Origin: an uncultured Clostridia bacterium
Lineage (GTDB): Bacteria; Bacillota; Clostridia; TANB77; CAG-508
Reading direction: 5' to 3'
Assembly: GCA_934130025.1 (NCBI GenBank)
Contig: CAKOXG010000006.1
Coordinates: 1-55,768 of the forward strand
Length of the DNA stretch: 55,768 bases
The position numbers and the translations under genes were made by a program. Shown in pieces: positions 46,451-55,695 of the stretch. Below the pieces are notes generated by a model. The model ran no database searches, was not told the origin of the DNA, and worked only from the letters and a program-made list of their open reading frames with translations. Positions within the stretch are counted from its first letter, which is position 1. Each line of letters begins with the position of its first letter.

Positions 46451-47128
46451 CTAATAAATAATCGCTCCACCATAGTCATTTACACTTAATCCTTTAAAAT
46501 CTATTAAATTTAAATTGTACTTATATAGGTGCTGCTTTAGTAGTTCTTTAGATTTCAAACTTTCTATATCTCCAAATAGCACAAAATTATTGTCAAATAT
46601 AAAACAAGCCCCACCAATGAAACCTTCCATTTTTGTATATTCAGAATTTCTATCTAATAACTTTATATTATGTTCTTCTATAAAGCAAACATCAACATTA
46701 TTTTTTCTCAAAACCTTGTAAATCTGCCTATCAGAAGTTATACAAGAGTTTTCCCCTGTTACGGCAATGGAACATTTTGTATAGCCTTGCTTTACAATTA
46801 TATTGGGGTTTATAGTAGAATCCGTATATTTACTTCCAATTATATTTTCCCCAATCTGGCATACATTATACGCAATATCATTTGGGTATTTTTTTTGCAA
46901 GATCGTAGCCCCCAACATAAATTCATTTTCTATTATTGGACTATTTGGTGCACAAATTATTCTGTCTTTTATTTTACAGTAAAAAATATCACTATGGCCT
47001 GATATTTCGTCATAAACATAAGAAGATAAAGGTATTTTCTTAATGCAAAAATACCTTTGTAAAAAATCATATTCAATTTTTCTTATTCTTCCATCTATCA
47101 AAAGATTTTTCATTTTCTTTTTCATCAC
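46451..47128 (-). CDS. DUF6873-like protein of Clostridia
   Basis: A 225-residue soluble protein without signal or membrane segments. Stretches such as IICAPNSPIIENEFMLGATILQKKYP and GGACFIFDNNFVLFGDIESLKS suggest a GME-fold (amidinotransferase-like) protein of the DUF6873 group; catalytic residues cannot be assigned. It begins 1 base after tyrS, so it is cotranscribed with it. Confidence 0.55.
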   Translation of the reverse strand: MMKKKMKNLLIDGRIRKIEYDFLQRYFCIKKIPLSSYVYDEISGHSDIFYCKIKDRIICAPNSPIIENEFMLGATILQKKYPNDIAYNVCQIGENIIGSKYTDSTINPNIIVKQGYTKCSIAVTGENSCITSDRQIYKVLRKNNVDVCFIEEHNIKLLDRNSEYTKMEGFIGGACFIFDNNFVLFGDIESLKSKELLKQHLYKYNLNLIDFKGLSVNDYGGAIIY

Positions 47129-47129
47129 A

Positions 47130-48341
47130 TTATTTAGCCAATAACTTGCAATAGCTTTTTTTGCCTTTTCTAAGTATTACTCCATTCTTTAATAAATCTA
47201 TAGAAATTTTCAATGTTGCATCCGTTATCTTTTCTTCATTAAGCGTAATTCCGCCTTGTGCTATAAGAGTTTTAGCTTGTCCCTTTGAATTTGCAAATCC
47301 AGCCATTACTATTGCTTCAACAACCGAAATATCAGCATCTACTTGAACAGTTGGCATATTTTCTGTATTACCTTTTCCCTCAAATAACGCATTAGAAGCC
47401 TCCATAGCCTTTTTAGCCTCTTCCTCTCCATGAACAAGTTTCGTTATTTCATATGCAGCTACCTTCTTAGCCTCATTCATTTTTTCACCTTCAGCACAAG
47501 TTAATTTTTCAATTTCTTCAAGGGGTAAGAATGTAAGCATCTTTAAAACTGTTTCAACTTCGCTATCTCCAATATTTCTCCAATATTGGTAAAATTCATA
47601 TGGAGATGTTTTTTCTGCATCTAACCATAAAGCCCCTTTTTCCGTTTTTCCCATTTTTTTGCCTTCTTTTGTAGTAAGCAATTTGAATGTTAATCCAAAC
47701 GAATCATCATGGCCAACTTTTCTAATTAGGTTTACCCCTCCTATTATATTAGACCACTGATCATTTCCTCCCATTTCTAGTTTACATCCATACTCATTAT
47801 ACAAATGTAAGAAATCATATGACTGCATTAGCATATATCCCATTTCGAAAAAGGTAAGGCCTGCTTCCATTCTATTTTTGTAGCAATCTGCAGCAAGCAT
47901 TTTATTTACTGAGAATAAAGAGCCTATATCTCTCATGAAGTCTACAAATTTTAAATTTAGAAGCCAATCTGCATTATTTACGACAATAGCTGCATTTTCA
48001 CCTTCAAAACTTACAAACTTTTCAAGTTGCTTTTTGCAACATTCAACATTATGGTTTATTTCTTCTCTAGACATCATCCTTCTCATATCTGTTTTTCCAG
48101 ATGGGTCCCCGATTGTAGCAGTTCCACCTCCAACTAGGATTATTGGTTTATGTCCAGCTTTCTGCATATAAGAAGCCACCATCATAGAAACAAAGTGGCC
48201 TACATGAAGGCTATCTGCTGTTGGATCAAATCCTATATAAAAAGGAACACATTTCTCTTTTTCAAACAGTTCTTTTAATTTTTCTTCATCTGTTACCTGT
48301 TCAATGTAACCTCTCTCTTTCAATGTATCTAGTATGTTCAT
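47130..48341 (-). CDS. tyrS: TyrS, tyrosyl-tRNA synthetase
   Basis: Class I synthetase for tRNA-Tyr. Motifs: FDPTADSLHVGHFVSM (HIGH region), MGGNDQWSNI, KKMGKTEKGALWLD (KMSKS equivalent KMGKT) and a C-terminal S4 domain (about residues 345-403). Length 403 is normal. No T-box is visible in the 80-base leader. Confidence 0.95.
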   Translation of the reverse strand: MNILDTLKERGYIEQVTDEEKLKELFEKEKCVPFYIGFDPTADSLHVGHFVSMMVASYMQKAGHKPIILVGGGTATIGDPSGKTDMRRMMSREEINHNVECCKKQLEKFVSFEGENAAIVVNNADWLLNLKFVDFMRDIGSLFSVNKMLAADCYKNRMEAGLTFFEMGYMLMQSYDFLHLYNEYGCKLEMGGNDQWSNIIGGVNLIRKVGHDDSFGLTFKLLTTKEGKKMGKTEKGALWLDAEKTSPYEFYQYWRNIGDSEVETVLKMLTFLPLEEIEKLTCAEGEKMNEAKKVAAYEITKLVHGEEEAKKAMEASNALFEGKGNTENMPTVQVDADISVVEAIVMAGFANSKGQAKTLIAQGGITLNEEKITDATLKISIDLLKNGVILRKGKKSYCKLLAK

Positions 48342-48412
48342 TTATATCATCCTTTCAACTAATTATAAAATACTGTTAAATTATAGCATCAACAAGATTA
48401 AAAAGCAATACA

Positions 48413-48464
48413 AACAGATAAAGGAGCCTAAAAGATTTTCACTTTTATGGCTCCTTTATCTGTT
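48413..48464 (-). terminator. Strong terminator of island gene 3
   Basis: AACAGATAAAGGAGCC and GGCTCCTTTATCTGTT form a perfect 16-bp stem, extended by TAAAAG/CTTTTA inside. It abuts the stop codon of the coiled-coil gene. Confidence 0.85.
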
Positions 48465-49093
48465 TATTTCTCCAGGTTCCTAAATTGGAGAACATTTTCT
48501 CCAATTTTAATAGAACACTCAGTGCCCATATTGAAAGTAATGACATTGCCATCCACCTTCAACTCGGCATCATCCGATGTTACCTTCGGCATCGCACCTT
48601 TTGATGCCACGGCAACCTCAACCTTCTCATTGGGTCTCAATGGGGTGGTAAACACCATCCCCGAGCTAAGCGGTCTCCATTCTCCGCCCAGCTTTTCACC
48701 ATCCGTTTCGTACGAAACGCTGATGAGAGTATCTGCATTTTCCAGTTTTTCCAGGCCTTGTATTAGTCCTAGGTTTTCACTGGCCGTCGAGGAATACAAT
48801 TCCTCTTTGCCGTCAAGCTCTGCCTGAGCCTCTTGGTATTGTGTCTTCATCTGGCTCAGCCGACTTTCCAACTCCTGCTTTTCAGCAGTCAACTGACTCA
48901 CTTTGCTTCGAGCTTCTTCCAGAGCCTTTCTGGAAGAACATCCTGAGCTGATGCTCACGATTAAGCATAGCGTAGCGATCGCCAAAAGTTTCATGACGAT
49001 CTGCAGCATGTTACGGGTCTTCTTCCGAGCCCTTTTTGCCTTGGGCTCGATCACTGCTCTTTCACTCTTTGGCACAATTGCGTACTCTTTCAT
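48464..49093 (-). CDS. Coiled-coil membrane or lipoprotein, GC-richer island gene 3
   Basis: A 209-residue protein I do not recognise. It has a basic cytoplasmic N-terminus (residues 1-30), a hydrophobic segment ending in SISSGCSS (about 34-52; a weak lipobox), a coiled coil (about 53-115, KALEEARSKVSQLTAEKQEL) and a C-terminal beta-rich domain with Val, Lys and Glu. Composition differs from all neighbours: GC-ending codons dominate and CGG is used in frame twice (48860-48862 and 49025-49027). It has its own strong promoter, GC-rich leader and terminator, as do the two genes at 16.1-16.9 kb. Start follows CGGAGG. Confidence 0.65.
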   Translation of the reverse strand: MKEYAIVPKSERAVIEPKAKRARKKTRNMLQIVMKLLAIATLCLIVSISSGCSSRKALEEARSKVSQLTAEKQELESRLSQMKTQYQEAQAELDGKEELYSSTASENLGLIQGLEKLENADTLISVSYETDGEKLGGEWRPLSSGMVFTTPLRPNEKVEVAVASKGAMPKVTSDDAELKVDGNVITFNMGTECSIKIGENVLQFRNLEK

Positions 49094-49177
49094 TTTTGAA
49101 AACCTCCGTTTTCTCTTTTGTTTTGCAGCAAACGCCGCAATAACACAACTCCGGGTTATACGCCCTTACTACTTTTT

Positions 49178-49206
49178 ATTATACAGCATTTTACATAATA
49201 AATCAA
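49178..49206 (-). promoter_or_regulatory. Promoter of island gene 3
   Basis: On the minus strand TTGATT (49201-49206), 17 bases, TATAAT (49178-49183). The 5' leader that follows is GC-rich and can form two small hairpins (GGG-CCC around CGTATAA, and GCGGC/GCTGC). Confidence 0.8.
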
Positions 49207-49233
49207 CCTTTTCTTTTTATCTATATTAAAATT

Positions 49234-50178
49234 TTAACCAATTTTTATGAATTTTGCTACAAAAAAGCCCTCCATCTCTTTTGAAGGTAATACTCTTATT
49301 GCCTTGCTTATGTTTGAATTAAGACCATTACTGAATGCAGGAATTGCTTGTTTTATATCTAAATCAATTCTTTCTTGTCTTATATTAAAATTACTAAGTG
49401 CCCAATCTAAAATTTCCTCATTTTCGGTTTTATTTAAAGTACAGGTAGAATACACCAGCGTTCCTCCTACTTTTAGAGCATTAAAAGCGCTTTTAAATAG
49501 TTTTTTTTGAGTCTTAGCAAGTTCGTTCACCGTTTTTTTAGACCATTGCTTGTAACTTTGAACATTATAAATAGTAAATCTCCCTTCTCCACTACATGGT
49601 GCATCTAGCAAAACTTTATCAAATTGTTCTTTATAGCTTTCTCCAATCTTTTCTCCTCTTCCATTAACTACCTCTACAATGTTTGCACCCTGCATTGCCA
49701 CATTGTATCTTAAGCGTTCACACCTAAGTTTATCAAGTTCATTTGCAAGTATGTATCCTTTCCCATTCATAAGAGCTGCCATCTGAGTTGTTTTTCCTCC
49801 AGGTGCGGCTGTTAAATCCAATACCTTTTCCCCACTTGTAGGAGCAACCACAAGTGGTGGAAGCATACTTGGTAAGCTTTGCAAATATATTTTTCCTTCT
49901 TTATAAATTTCTAATTTTTGCAAATCTTTTTCCGCTGCATTTTTTACAACCAAAGCATCATTATACCATAGAACTCTTTCAAATTTTATATTTATATCTT
50001 TAAAATATCTCATTAAATCCTGAATATTGTATTTAAGAGTATTCACCCTTAATGTTGTATATCTTTTTTCTGCTATTCCTCTAAAAATGTTGTCAACTGT
50101 TATTGGTGAAAACATCTCATATAAATTATCTACAAAATCTTCTGGTAGTTTATTTTTTATTTGCGTTACTGATACCAT
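49234..50178 (-). CDS. RsmB/NOP-family RNA cytosine-C5 methyltransferase
   Basis: A 314-residue SAM-dependent methyltransferase: LDLTAAPGGKTTQMAAL binds SAM, DAPCSGEGRF has the first catalytic Cys motif and YSTCTLNKTENE the second. These mark m5C RNA methyltransferases. It lacks the N-terminal NusB-like domain of RsmB and the C-terminal PUA-like domain of RsmF, so the target RNA position is not clear. Confidence 0.85.
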   Translation of the reverse strand: MVSVTQIKNKLPEDFVDNLYEMFSPITVDNIFRGIAEKRYTTLRVNTLKYNIQDLMRYFKDINIKFERVLWYNDALVVKNAAEKDLQKLEIYKEGKIYLQSLPSMLPPLVVAPTSGEKVLDLTAAPGGKTTQMAALMNGKGYILANELDKLRCERLRYNVAMQGANIVEVVNGRGEKIGESYKEQFDKVLLDAPCSGEGRFTIYNVQSYKQWSKKTVNELAKTQKKLFKSAFNALKVGGTLVYSTCTLNKTENEEILDWALSNFNIRQERIDLDIKQAIPAFSNGLNSNISKAIRVLPSKEMEGFFVAKFIKIG

Positions 50179-50365
50179 TTAATATCCTTTCTATTGTTTA
50201 ATAAAATTGCCTTAATAGTATAACACGAATTTCATTATTTTTCAAATTTTTTAGCTGTCAAAATTTTCTATTTCTCATATTATATATAAAATTCATTCAC
50301 ATTAAGAATGACTACAGAGTTATAGGTATACTCTAAAACCTAAATATATCAAGTAAGGAAATGTT

Positions 50366-51574
50366 ATGAAATCATCTATAAAATTATGTATTCTCTTGTG
50401 TGCTTTCTTGTTTTGCTTTTACCTACTGTTCACTCCTTCTCTTGCATTTAGTCCATCGTCTTCAAATATATATGAAGGAATTGATGTTAGCGATTGGCAA
50501 GGTTTTATTGACTACTCACAAGTTGCTGCATCAGGCATACAAATTGTTTATATTAGGTCATCCGAAGGCTTTAGCTATGTAGATTCCCAGTTTGAAAATA
50601 ATTACAAAAATGCCAAAGCGGCAGGGTTAAAAGTTGGTTTTTATCACTATTTAACCGCTAGAACTGTTGAAGATGCAGTAAACCAAGCTACATTTTTTGT
50701 TTCTACAATTTCCGGAAAATCTCCAGATTGCAAGTTAGCTATGGATTTTGAAAGCTTTGGGAATTTAAATAACGAACAAATTAATGAAATTTCACTGGCT
50801 TTTCTCGAAAAAGTTAAGGAATTAAGTGGAAAAGAAACAATCATTTACAGCAATGAATATAACGCTAATAATACATTTTCGTCTACTGTAGCATCCTATC
50901 CCCTTTGGGTTGCACAATATGAAATCTCTAATCCAACAGTTTCTCAAAATTGGAACACTTGGGTTGGCTGGCAATATACAGATCAAGGCGAAATCCCTGG
51001 AATTTCTGCTTATGTTGATAGAAATAAGTTTACAGATGGCGTATTATTAGAAGATAATTCAGAAGTTCCGAATGTTCCAAACAATCCTGTTCCATCACAA
51101 TATATAACAATCACCATTCCTTATGGTGCAACATTAACCAGAATAGCTGAACAATACAATACAACCGTTGCAAACCTGGTAAGTTTAAATAATATATCAA
51201 ACCCAAATTTAATATATGCTGGCAATACACTAATAGTTCCCTCAAATGGTACTTCATCCTCATCAACTATACAATATGTTGTAAAAAGAGGCGATACTCT
51301 TTCACAAATAGCACTTGATTTTGGTACTACAGTCACAGCAATCGCCAACGAAAATAATATTTATAATGTAAACTTTATCTATGTAGGTCAAATTTTATAT
51401 ATTAGCACATCAACCTCCCAACATTGTATGAATCACACCTTGTACGTAGTTAAGTATGGGGACACTTTGTGGGGAATCTCTAGGCGTTTTGGAGTAAGTA
51501 TTGCAAGGCTTATTATGTTAAATAGAATTGTCAATCCCAATCTTATATACCCAGGAAATGTATTAAGATTATAA
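50366..51574 (+). CDS. Secreted GH25 lysozyme with three LysM domains
   Basis: Residues 1-29 are a signal peptide. The GH25 domain (about 36-215) begins YEGIDVSDWQGFIDYSQV and has the catalytic acids in LAMDFESFG (DxE). Three LysM modules follow (about 243-290, 300-345, 357-402; each with GATL or GDTL ... NLIYxGxxL). It cuts peptidoglycan between N-acetylmuramic acid and N-acetylglucosamine and is held to the wall by LysM. It ends convergently with, and overlapping by 6 bases, the transglutaminase gene. Confidence 0.9.
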   Translation: MKSSIKLCILLCAFLFCFYLLFTPSLAFSPSSSNIYEGIDVSDWQGFIDYSQVAASGIQIVYIRSSEGFSYVDSQFENNYKNAKAAGLKVGFYHYLTARTVEDAVNQATFFVSTISGKSPDCKLAMDFESFGNLNNEQINEISLAFLEKVKELSGKETIIYSNEYNANNTFSSTVASYPLWVAQYEISNPTVSQNWNTWVGWQYTDQGEIPGISAYVDRNKFTDGVLLEDNSEVPNVPNNPVPSQYITITIPYGATLTRIAEQYNTTVANLVSLNNISNPNLIYAGNTLIVPSNGTSSSSTIQYVVKRGDTLSQIALDFGTTVTAIANENNIYNVNFIYVGQILYISTSTSQHCMNHTLYVVKYGDTLWGISRRFGVSIARLIMLNRIVNPNLIYPGNVLRL

Positions 51575-52669
51575 GTAATAATCTTCACTTTCAATATTAG
51601 GATACGCAAATTCATTATCTAGGACGTGAGCTTCACTCATTGTCCTATTTCCTTTAAGAAAATACCTATGCTTCTGTCTGCTCGTCACAAAACCTCCTCC
51701 AACAATTACAGGGTCGTCCCATGTGCAATCAACAGCATACCATTTATTATTTATTTTCACATAATTCCACTCGTGCCTTTCAGTTATTCCAACTGAATTT
51801 GTAGCAGTTCCAGCCACAAGTATACATGGAATATTTAGCTCATCCATAAAAAGCTTAAAACTTTCAGCATATCCTTCACATACCGCAAGGCCTCTAGTCA
51901 ATGTGCCATAAATGTTATGGTCGGCATCAGTTGTTTGATTGTTATTATATTCTACATTATCTATTAACCAATCATGAACCTGTAAAATTCTATTATAAGT
52001 ATCTTGTGGGGCATCCCCTACAACTTTCTTTTTTATTGCGTTTAACCTAGCAAAAGCTTCCTCCACATCCTGAATGCTGTTAAGACCATCCGAAAAGTAG
52101 CTTCCTTCATCATTGGGTTCAATATATAAATTATAACTTACATCATTTCCTCTCGTTATAGTATTTATTTTCAGAATCACCTTGGAAACATCAATAAAAA
52201 ACAAATCCACTCTATCCATATTTAAGGCATTCCAGGCCGCTTGAAAATTTTTGTTAAGTTTCTCTTGTCCATCATTTTCATTTAATATTCTTGAAACACT
52301 ATCTGATAATTTTATTTTATAGTTTCCTGTCTTTAAATTATCATAATTCTTTTCCACATCGTCATATATAGCTTTTGCATTTTCATTTAATTGATTATAA
52401 AAATACTTATTGTTGGTACTAAATGGAATTTGTGCATCTTCTGTTTCTATTATTGGTATTTTTGAAGCCGTAACATTTTTTTCTAAATTACTTTTTTCTA
52501 TTTCTTGCTTGTGAAAATTCTCAACCACGTTTTCTTCTTTTTGGCTAAAATTACCATCGCTTTTTCCTAACTCTTTAAAAACATAAACATATACCATTAT
52601 TGCACCAACAACCATTGCAACTATAATTATTAGATTTATAACTATTATTCCTTTATCATTTTTTCTCAT
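51569..52669 (-). CDS. Membrane-anchored transglutaminase-like protein
   Basis: A 366-residue protein with a membrane anchor at residues about 8-31 and a C-terminal transglutaminase-like domain: Cys in VCEGYAESFKLFMDEL, His in ERHEWNYVKIN and Asp in YAVDCTWDDP form the Cys-His-Asp triad. Such bacterial proteins are predicted extracytoplasmic cysteine proteases or cross-linkers; substrate unknown. It follows tspO by 25 bases. Confidence 0.85.
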   Translation of the reverse strand: MRKNDKGIIVINLIIIVAMVVGAIMVYVYVFKELGKSDGNFSQKEENVVENFHKQEIEKSNLEKNVTASKIPIIETEDAQIPFSTNNKYFYNQLNENAKAIYDDVEKNYDNLKTGNYKIKLSDSVSRILNENDGQEKLNKNFQAAWNALNMDRVDLFFIDVSKVILKINTITRGNDVSYNLYIEPNDEGSYFSDGLNSIQDVEEAFARLNAIKKKVVGDAPQDTYNRILQVHDWLIDNVEYNNNQTTDADHNIYGTLTRGLAVCEGYAESFKLFMDELNIPCILVAGTATNSVGITERHEWNYVKINNKWYAVDCTWDDPVIVGGGFVTSRQKHRYFLKGNRTMSEAHVLDNEFAYPNIESEDYYL

Positions 52670-52694
52670 AATTAGTCTCTCCTAAATACTGCAT

Positions 52695-53156
52695 TTATTT
52701 ATTCAGTGCATAAATTGCTACATTTAAGTAAGATGCAAACAAAACCCATAAAAGATATGGTATTTGCAGTATTCCTGCAAGTTTATTTTTCTTATAAAAT
52801 TCCACAATCATAAAAATAATTAACAATGCAAGAATCAGAATCCATACAAAAGCAAACAGCCTCCACTTTAATGTAAAAAATATTATAGACCATAAAGCAT
52901 TAACAAATAATTGAACATAATAAATAATATTTGTTTTTTTGTCTATTTGCAAATTATTTTTTAATATACCATAAGAAATTCCCATTATAACATATAAAAT
53001 CGTCCACATTATTGGAAATAAAATACTAGGTGGAGAAAATTTTGGTTTTTGTAAAACATTGTAATCGATTGATGAAGATATTATTAATCCAACGATTCCT
53101 CCCACTATTAAAGGGATTAGTATGGATTTAACATACACTTTTAACTTATTACTCAT
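52695..53156 (-). CDS. tspO: TspO/MBR family protein
   Basis: A 153-residue protein with five membrane segments and the family motif PPSILFPIMWTILYVIMGISYG. TspO proteins bind tetrapyrroles and other hydrophobic ligands and take part in stress responses. It lies upstream of the transglutaminase gene on the same strand. Confidence 0.9.
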   Translation of the reverse strand: MSNKLKVYVKSILIPLIVGGIVGLIISSSIDYNVLQKPKFSPPSILFPIMWTILYVIMGISYGILKNNLQIDKKTNIIYYVQLFVNALWSIIFFTLKWRLFAFVWILILALLIIFMIVEFYKKNKLAGILQIPYLLWVLFASYLNVAIYALNK

Positions 53157-53228
53157 ATATTAGCTTCCTTTCTTTAAATATATAAGCTCAGCCATAAAAT
53201 CATGTCTAACTTTCAGCTCATAATACTA

Positions 53229-53834
53229 TTATATAGAATCATTTATATAATCATTTATATAATCATTTATATAATATTCATCATATTTTCTAATTACAAT
53301 AATTGCTCCTGGTTCTACTTTTTCCAAAATTTTTCTCATACTGCATCTATCTATTGCAATACATCCACTTGTCTCACGATTATTACTACAATGCAAAAAA
53401 ATTGCACTCCCTTTTCCCTTTTCATTACATGGATTTGCTTTTATCTCCAAAGCATACTCATATTCATCTAAATAATCACATAAATGCTCTGCACTATTCC
53501 AATCTTTTTTTGTTTTTGTAATATTTACCAAATTATTATAATAAGCTGACTCTTCATCGTCTACCCAATAAAGATTTTCATTTATACTAATATAGGGAAT
53601 TTTATTATTTAATATTTTTTTATGTGTACCAAATGCCGTTCCAAATTCAAAAATTCCTACAGGTGTTTTTTTATCTCCTTCCATTTTTTCAGAAGTCATG
53701 CCATTCTTTCCAATAAAAGCTGTAGTTTCTAACTCTTTTATAAATGAGTTCCCCTCAATCTCAAAAAACTGCAATTTTGCTCTATTTTTATCCTTAAGCT
53801 GGTTCACCAATATAATTTGCTTTAATAATTTCAA
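53229..53834 (-). CDS. L,D-transpeptidase (YkuD-like) with repetitive tail
   Basis: A 201-residue protein with the YkuD active site HCSNNRETSGC (His...Ser-Gly-Cys) near residues 148-158 and an upstream FELGTAFGTHKK-like region (FEFGTAFG). It probably forms or cleaves 3-3 peptidoglycan cross-links, or is a related catalytic-domain protein. No signal peptide is visible, which is unusual for this activity. The C-terminus is a short repeat of YINDYIND encoded by 12-bp tandem repeats. Confidence 0.75.
   Translation of the reverse strand: MKLLKQIILVNQLKDKNRAKLQFFEIEGNSFIKELETTAFIGKNGMTSEKMEGDKKTPVGIFEFGTAFGTHKKILNNKIPYISINENLYWVDDEESAYYNNLVNITKTKKDWNSAEHLCDYLDEYEYALEIKANPCNEKGKGSAIFLHCSNNRETSGCIAIDRCSMRKILEKVEPGAIIVIRKYDEYYINDYINDYINDSI
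53238..53275 (-). repeat. 12-bp in-frame tandem repeat at the YkuD gene end
   Basis: ATCATTTATATA (plus strand) is repeated just over three times, coding for YIND units at the C-terminus. Unit length is a multiple of three, so copy-number change keeps the frame. Confidence 0.85.
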
Positions 53835-53859
53835 GCACTCCTCCTACACGAAAAAGATT

Positions 53860-55245
53860 TTACCTTGCATTTAGAACTGCCACACACTCAACGTGATGAG
53901 TATATGGAAACATATCTACAGGTTGTATTTTCTCTACAATATATGTTCCATCTAACTTTTTTATGTCTCTTACCATTGTTGCCGGATTGCAACTTACATA
54001 TACAACTTTTTTGGTTCTCAGATTCAAAATGTTCTGTACCGTTTTATCATCTAACCCCCTCCTTGGTGGGTCAACAATTATTACAGTTGGCTTAACATTA
54101 TTCTTATTTATCAACTTATCAAAAGCCTCTTCCACATCTCCACAAATAAAGCTAATATTCTTAACGTTATTTATTTTTGCATTTTCTTTAGCATTTTCTA
54201 TAGCCTGCTTAACAATTTCTATACCATAAACGCTCTTAACATATTTAGAAGCAAATATACCTATTGTACCAATTCCACAGTACAAATCAAAAAGGACATC
54301 CTCTTTATTTAAATTTGCACCATCAATAGCCATGTTATATAAAACTTCTGCTTGAACTGGATTTATCTGATAAAATGACATTGGTGATATTTTAAATCTA
54401 TACTCTCCGAGAATATCTTCTATATAACCGTCTCCATATAAATTAATATTTTTATCTCCTAATATTACATTAGTATTTTTTTCATTTATATTTTTAACAA
54501 CAGTTCTTATTTCTTTAAACTCATTGCATAATTCTTTAGTTAAATCATTTATCTTCTCTTCTTCTCCGTTACCATTTACAACAAAAATACACATAACCTC
54601 ATGTGTTTTCATTCCCACTTTGATTACTATATTTCTAAATAAACCTTCTCTTTTCTGCTCATCATATACAGAAATTTTATTTTTTCTTATAAATTCAATA
54701 ACTCTTTTTGCAATTTTTTGTGATATTTCAGTTTGTATCTTACAATCCTTTATTGGTACAATTTCATGTGTTCTTTGTGCAAACACCCCAATTTCAGGCA
54801 ATTTTTCCTTATTCAAGCCAATTGGAAACTGTGCTTTATTTCTATAATAAAATGGGGTGTTCATTCCAATAGTATCCATAACTTCTATTTCATTTTTTAA
54901 TTCTTTATTTACAAGTGATTGCACAACCTGTTTTTTTAATTCCAAAGTAAATTCATATTTCATATGTCTTAAATCACATCCACCACACCTGTTGTACGTT
55001 TCACAATCACTGCAAGCTCTTTGTTCTGAAGGCTCCAATATTTTAATCAACTTTCCATAACCATGTGAGGCAAGTACTTTTACAATTATAATTTCACACT
55101 TTTCACCCTTTAAAACGTTTGGAATAAAAATCGTATAGCCATCAACTTTAGCTATTCCCTCACCTTCAAATCCATTGTCCAATATATCTACAACAATTTT
55201 ATCATTCTTTTTTACTGGAATACCAATTGTTTCTTTATTTTTCAT
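53860..55245 (-). CDS. RlmD/RumA-type 23S rRNA uracil-C5 methyltransferase
   Basis: A 461-residue enzyme: N-terminal TRAM domain (about 1-62, GEGIAKVDGYTIFIPNVLKGE), a four-Cys iron-sulfur motif (CSDCETYNRCGGC), SAM-binding LFDLYCGIGTIGIFA, VDPPRRGLD and catalytic SCNPATMVRD. It methylates uracil C5 in 23S rRNA. Length is normal. It lies 25 bases upstream of the L,D-transpeptidase gene. Confidence 0.92.
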   Translation of the reverse strand: MKNKETIGIPVKKNDKIVVDILDNGFEGEGIAKVDGYTIFIPNVLKGEKCEIIIVKVLASHGYGKLIKILEPSEQRACSDCETYNRCGGCDLRHMKYEFTLELKKQVVQSLVNKELKNEIEVMDTIGMNTPFYYRNKAQFPIGLNKEKLPEIGVFAQRTHEIVPIKDCKIQTEISQKIAKRVIEFIRKNKISVYDEQKREGLFRNIVIKVGMKTHEVMCIFVVNGNGEEEKINDLTKELCNEFKEIRTVVKNINEKNTNVILGDKNINLYGDGYIEDILGEYRFKISPMSFYQINPVQAEVLYNMAIDGANLNKEDVLFDLYCGIGTIGIFASKYVKSVYGIEIVKQAIENAKENAKINNVKNISFICGDVEEAFDKLINKNNVKPTVIIVDPPRRGLDDKTVQNILNLRTKKVVYVSCNPATMVRDIKKLDGTYIVEKIQPVDMFPYTHHVECVAVLNAR

Positions 55246-55286
55246 TAAAAAATCCTTTCCTTTCTTGCTTTAAAGGCACACATAAA

Positions 55287-55309
55287 AATGAAATACTTAC
55301 TATTTCATT
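55287..55309 (-). terminator. Terminator after the 71-residue gene
   Basis: AATGAAATA and TATTTCATT form a 9-bp stem followed by a T5 run on the minus strand, between the small gene and the RlmD-like gene. Confidence 0.65.
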
Positions 55310-55328
55310 CAAATTTTTCTTCACTATA

Positions 55329-55544
55329 TTAAACTCTTTCATTTATCTCTTTAATCCTATTTTTTAACTCTTCTTCATCATCATTATCATTTAATACTTT
55401 GTCTAAATCTCCCAAATCAATATCTAATGACATCTTCTCTAAAAATTTATCCCCATCATCCAATCCCAAGTCTTTAAAAGTTTTTTCCTTCATATAAAAA
55501 TTTTCCTTTCCAGTATTTATAAAGTTTTTTATAGCATTCTTCAT
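55329..55544 (-). CDS. Small acidic hypothetical protein
   Basis: An unrecognised 71-residue protein, strongly acidic in its second half (DGDKFLEKMSLDIDLGDLDKVLNDNDDEEE), soluble, likely helical. A second Met (residue 18, MKEKTF) follows GGAAAATT and may be the true start. It is bounded by a terminator and by the tRNA-Leu promoter region. Confidence 0.55.
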   Translation of the reverse strand: MKNAIKNFINTGKENFYMKEKTFKDLGLDDGDKFLEKMSLDIDLGDLDKVLNDNDDEEELKNRIKEINERV

Positions 55545-55638
55545 TTTATATTACATATATAATACTATAAATTTAGTTATATAACAAGCAAATTTTCTAA
55601 CATTTCATAATTTGCAACAAAAAAATAAAAAATAAGTA

Positions 55639-55668
55639 TTGACAAAAAATATAAAAATGTGATATTAT
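55639..55668 (+). promoter_or_regulatory. Promoter of the tRNA-Leu gene or cluster
   Basis: TTGACA (55639-55644) and TATTAT (55663-55668), 18 bases apart, about 27 bases before the tRNA. Confidence 0.75.
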
Positions 55669-55695
55669 ATGAAAGTGTTAGCGAGCAGCTAATAT

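Noticed and set aside
48342..48412. T-box leader for tyrS (and similarly for cysS)
   Set aside because: The leaders are too short and lack the conserved T-box sequence and antiterminator.
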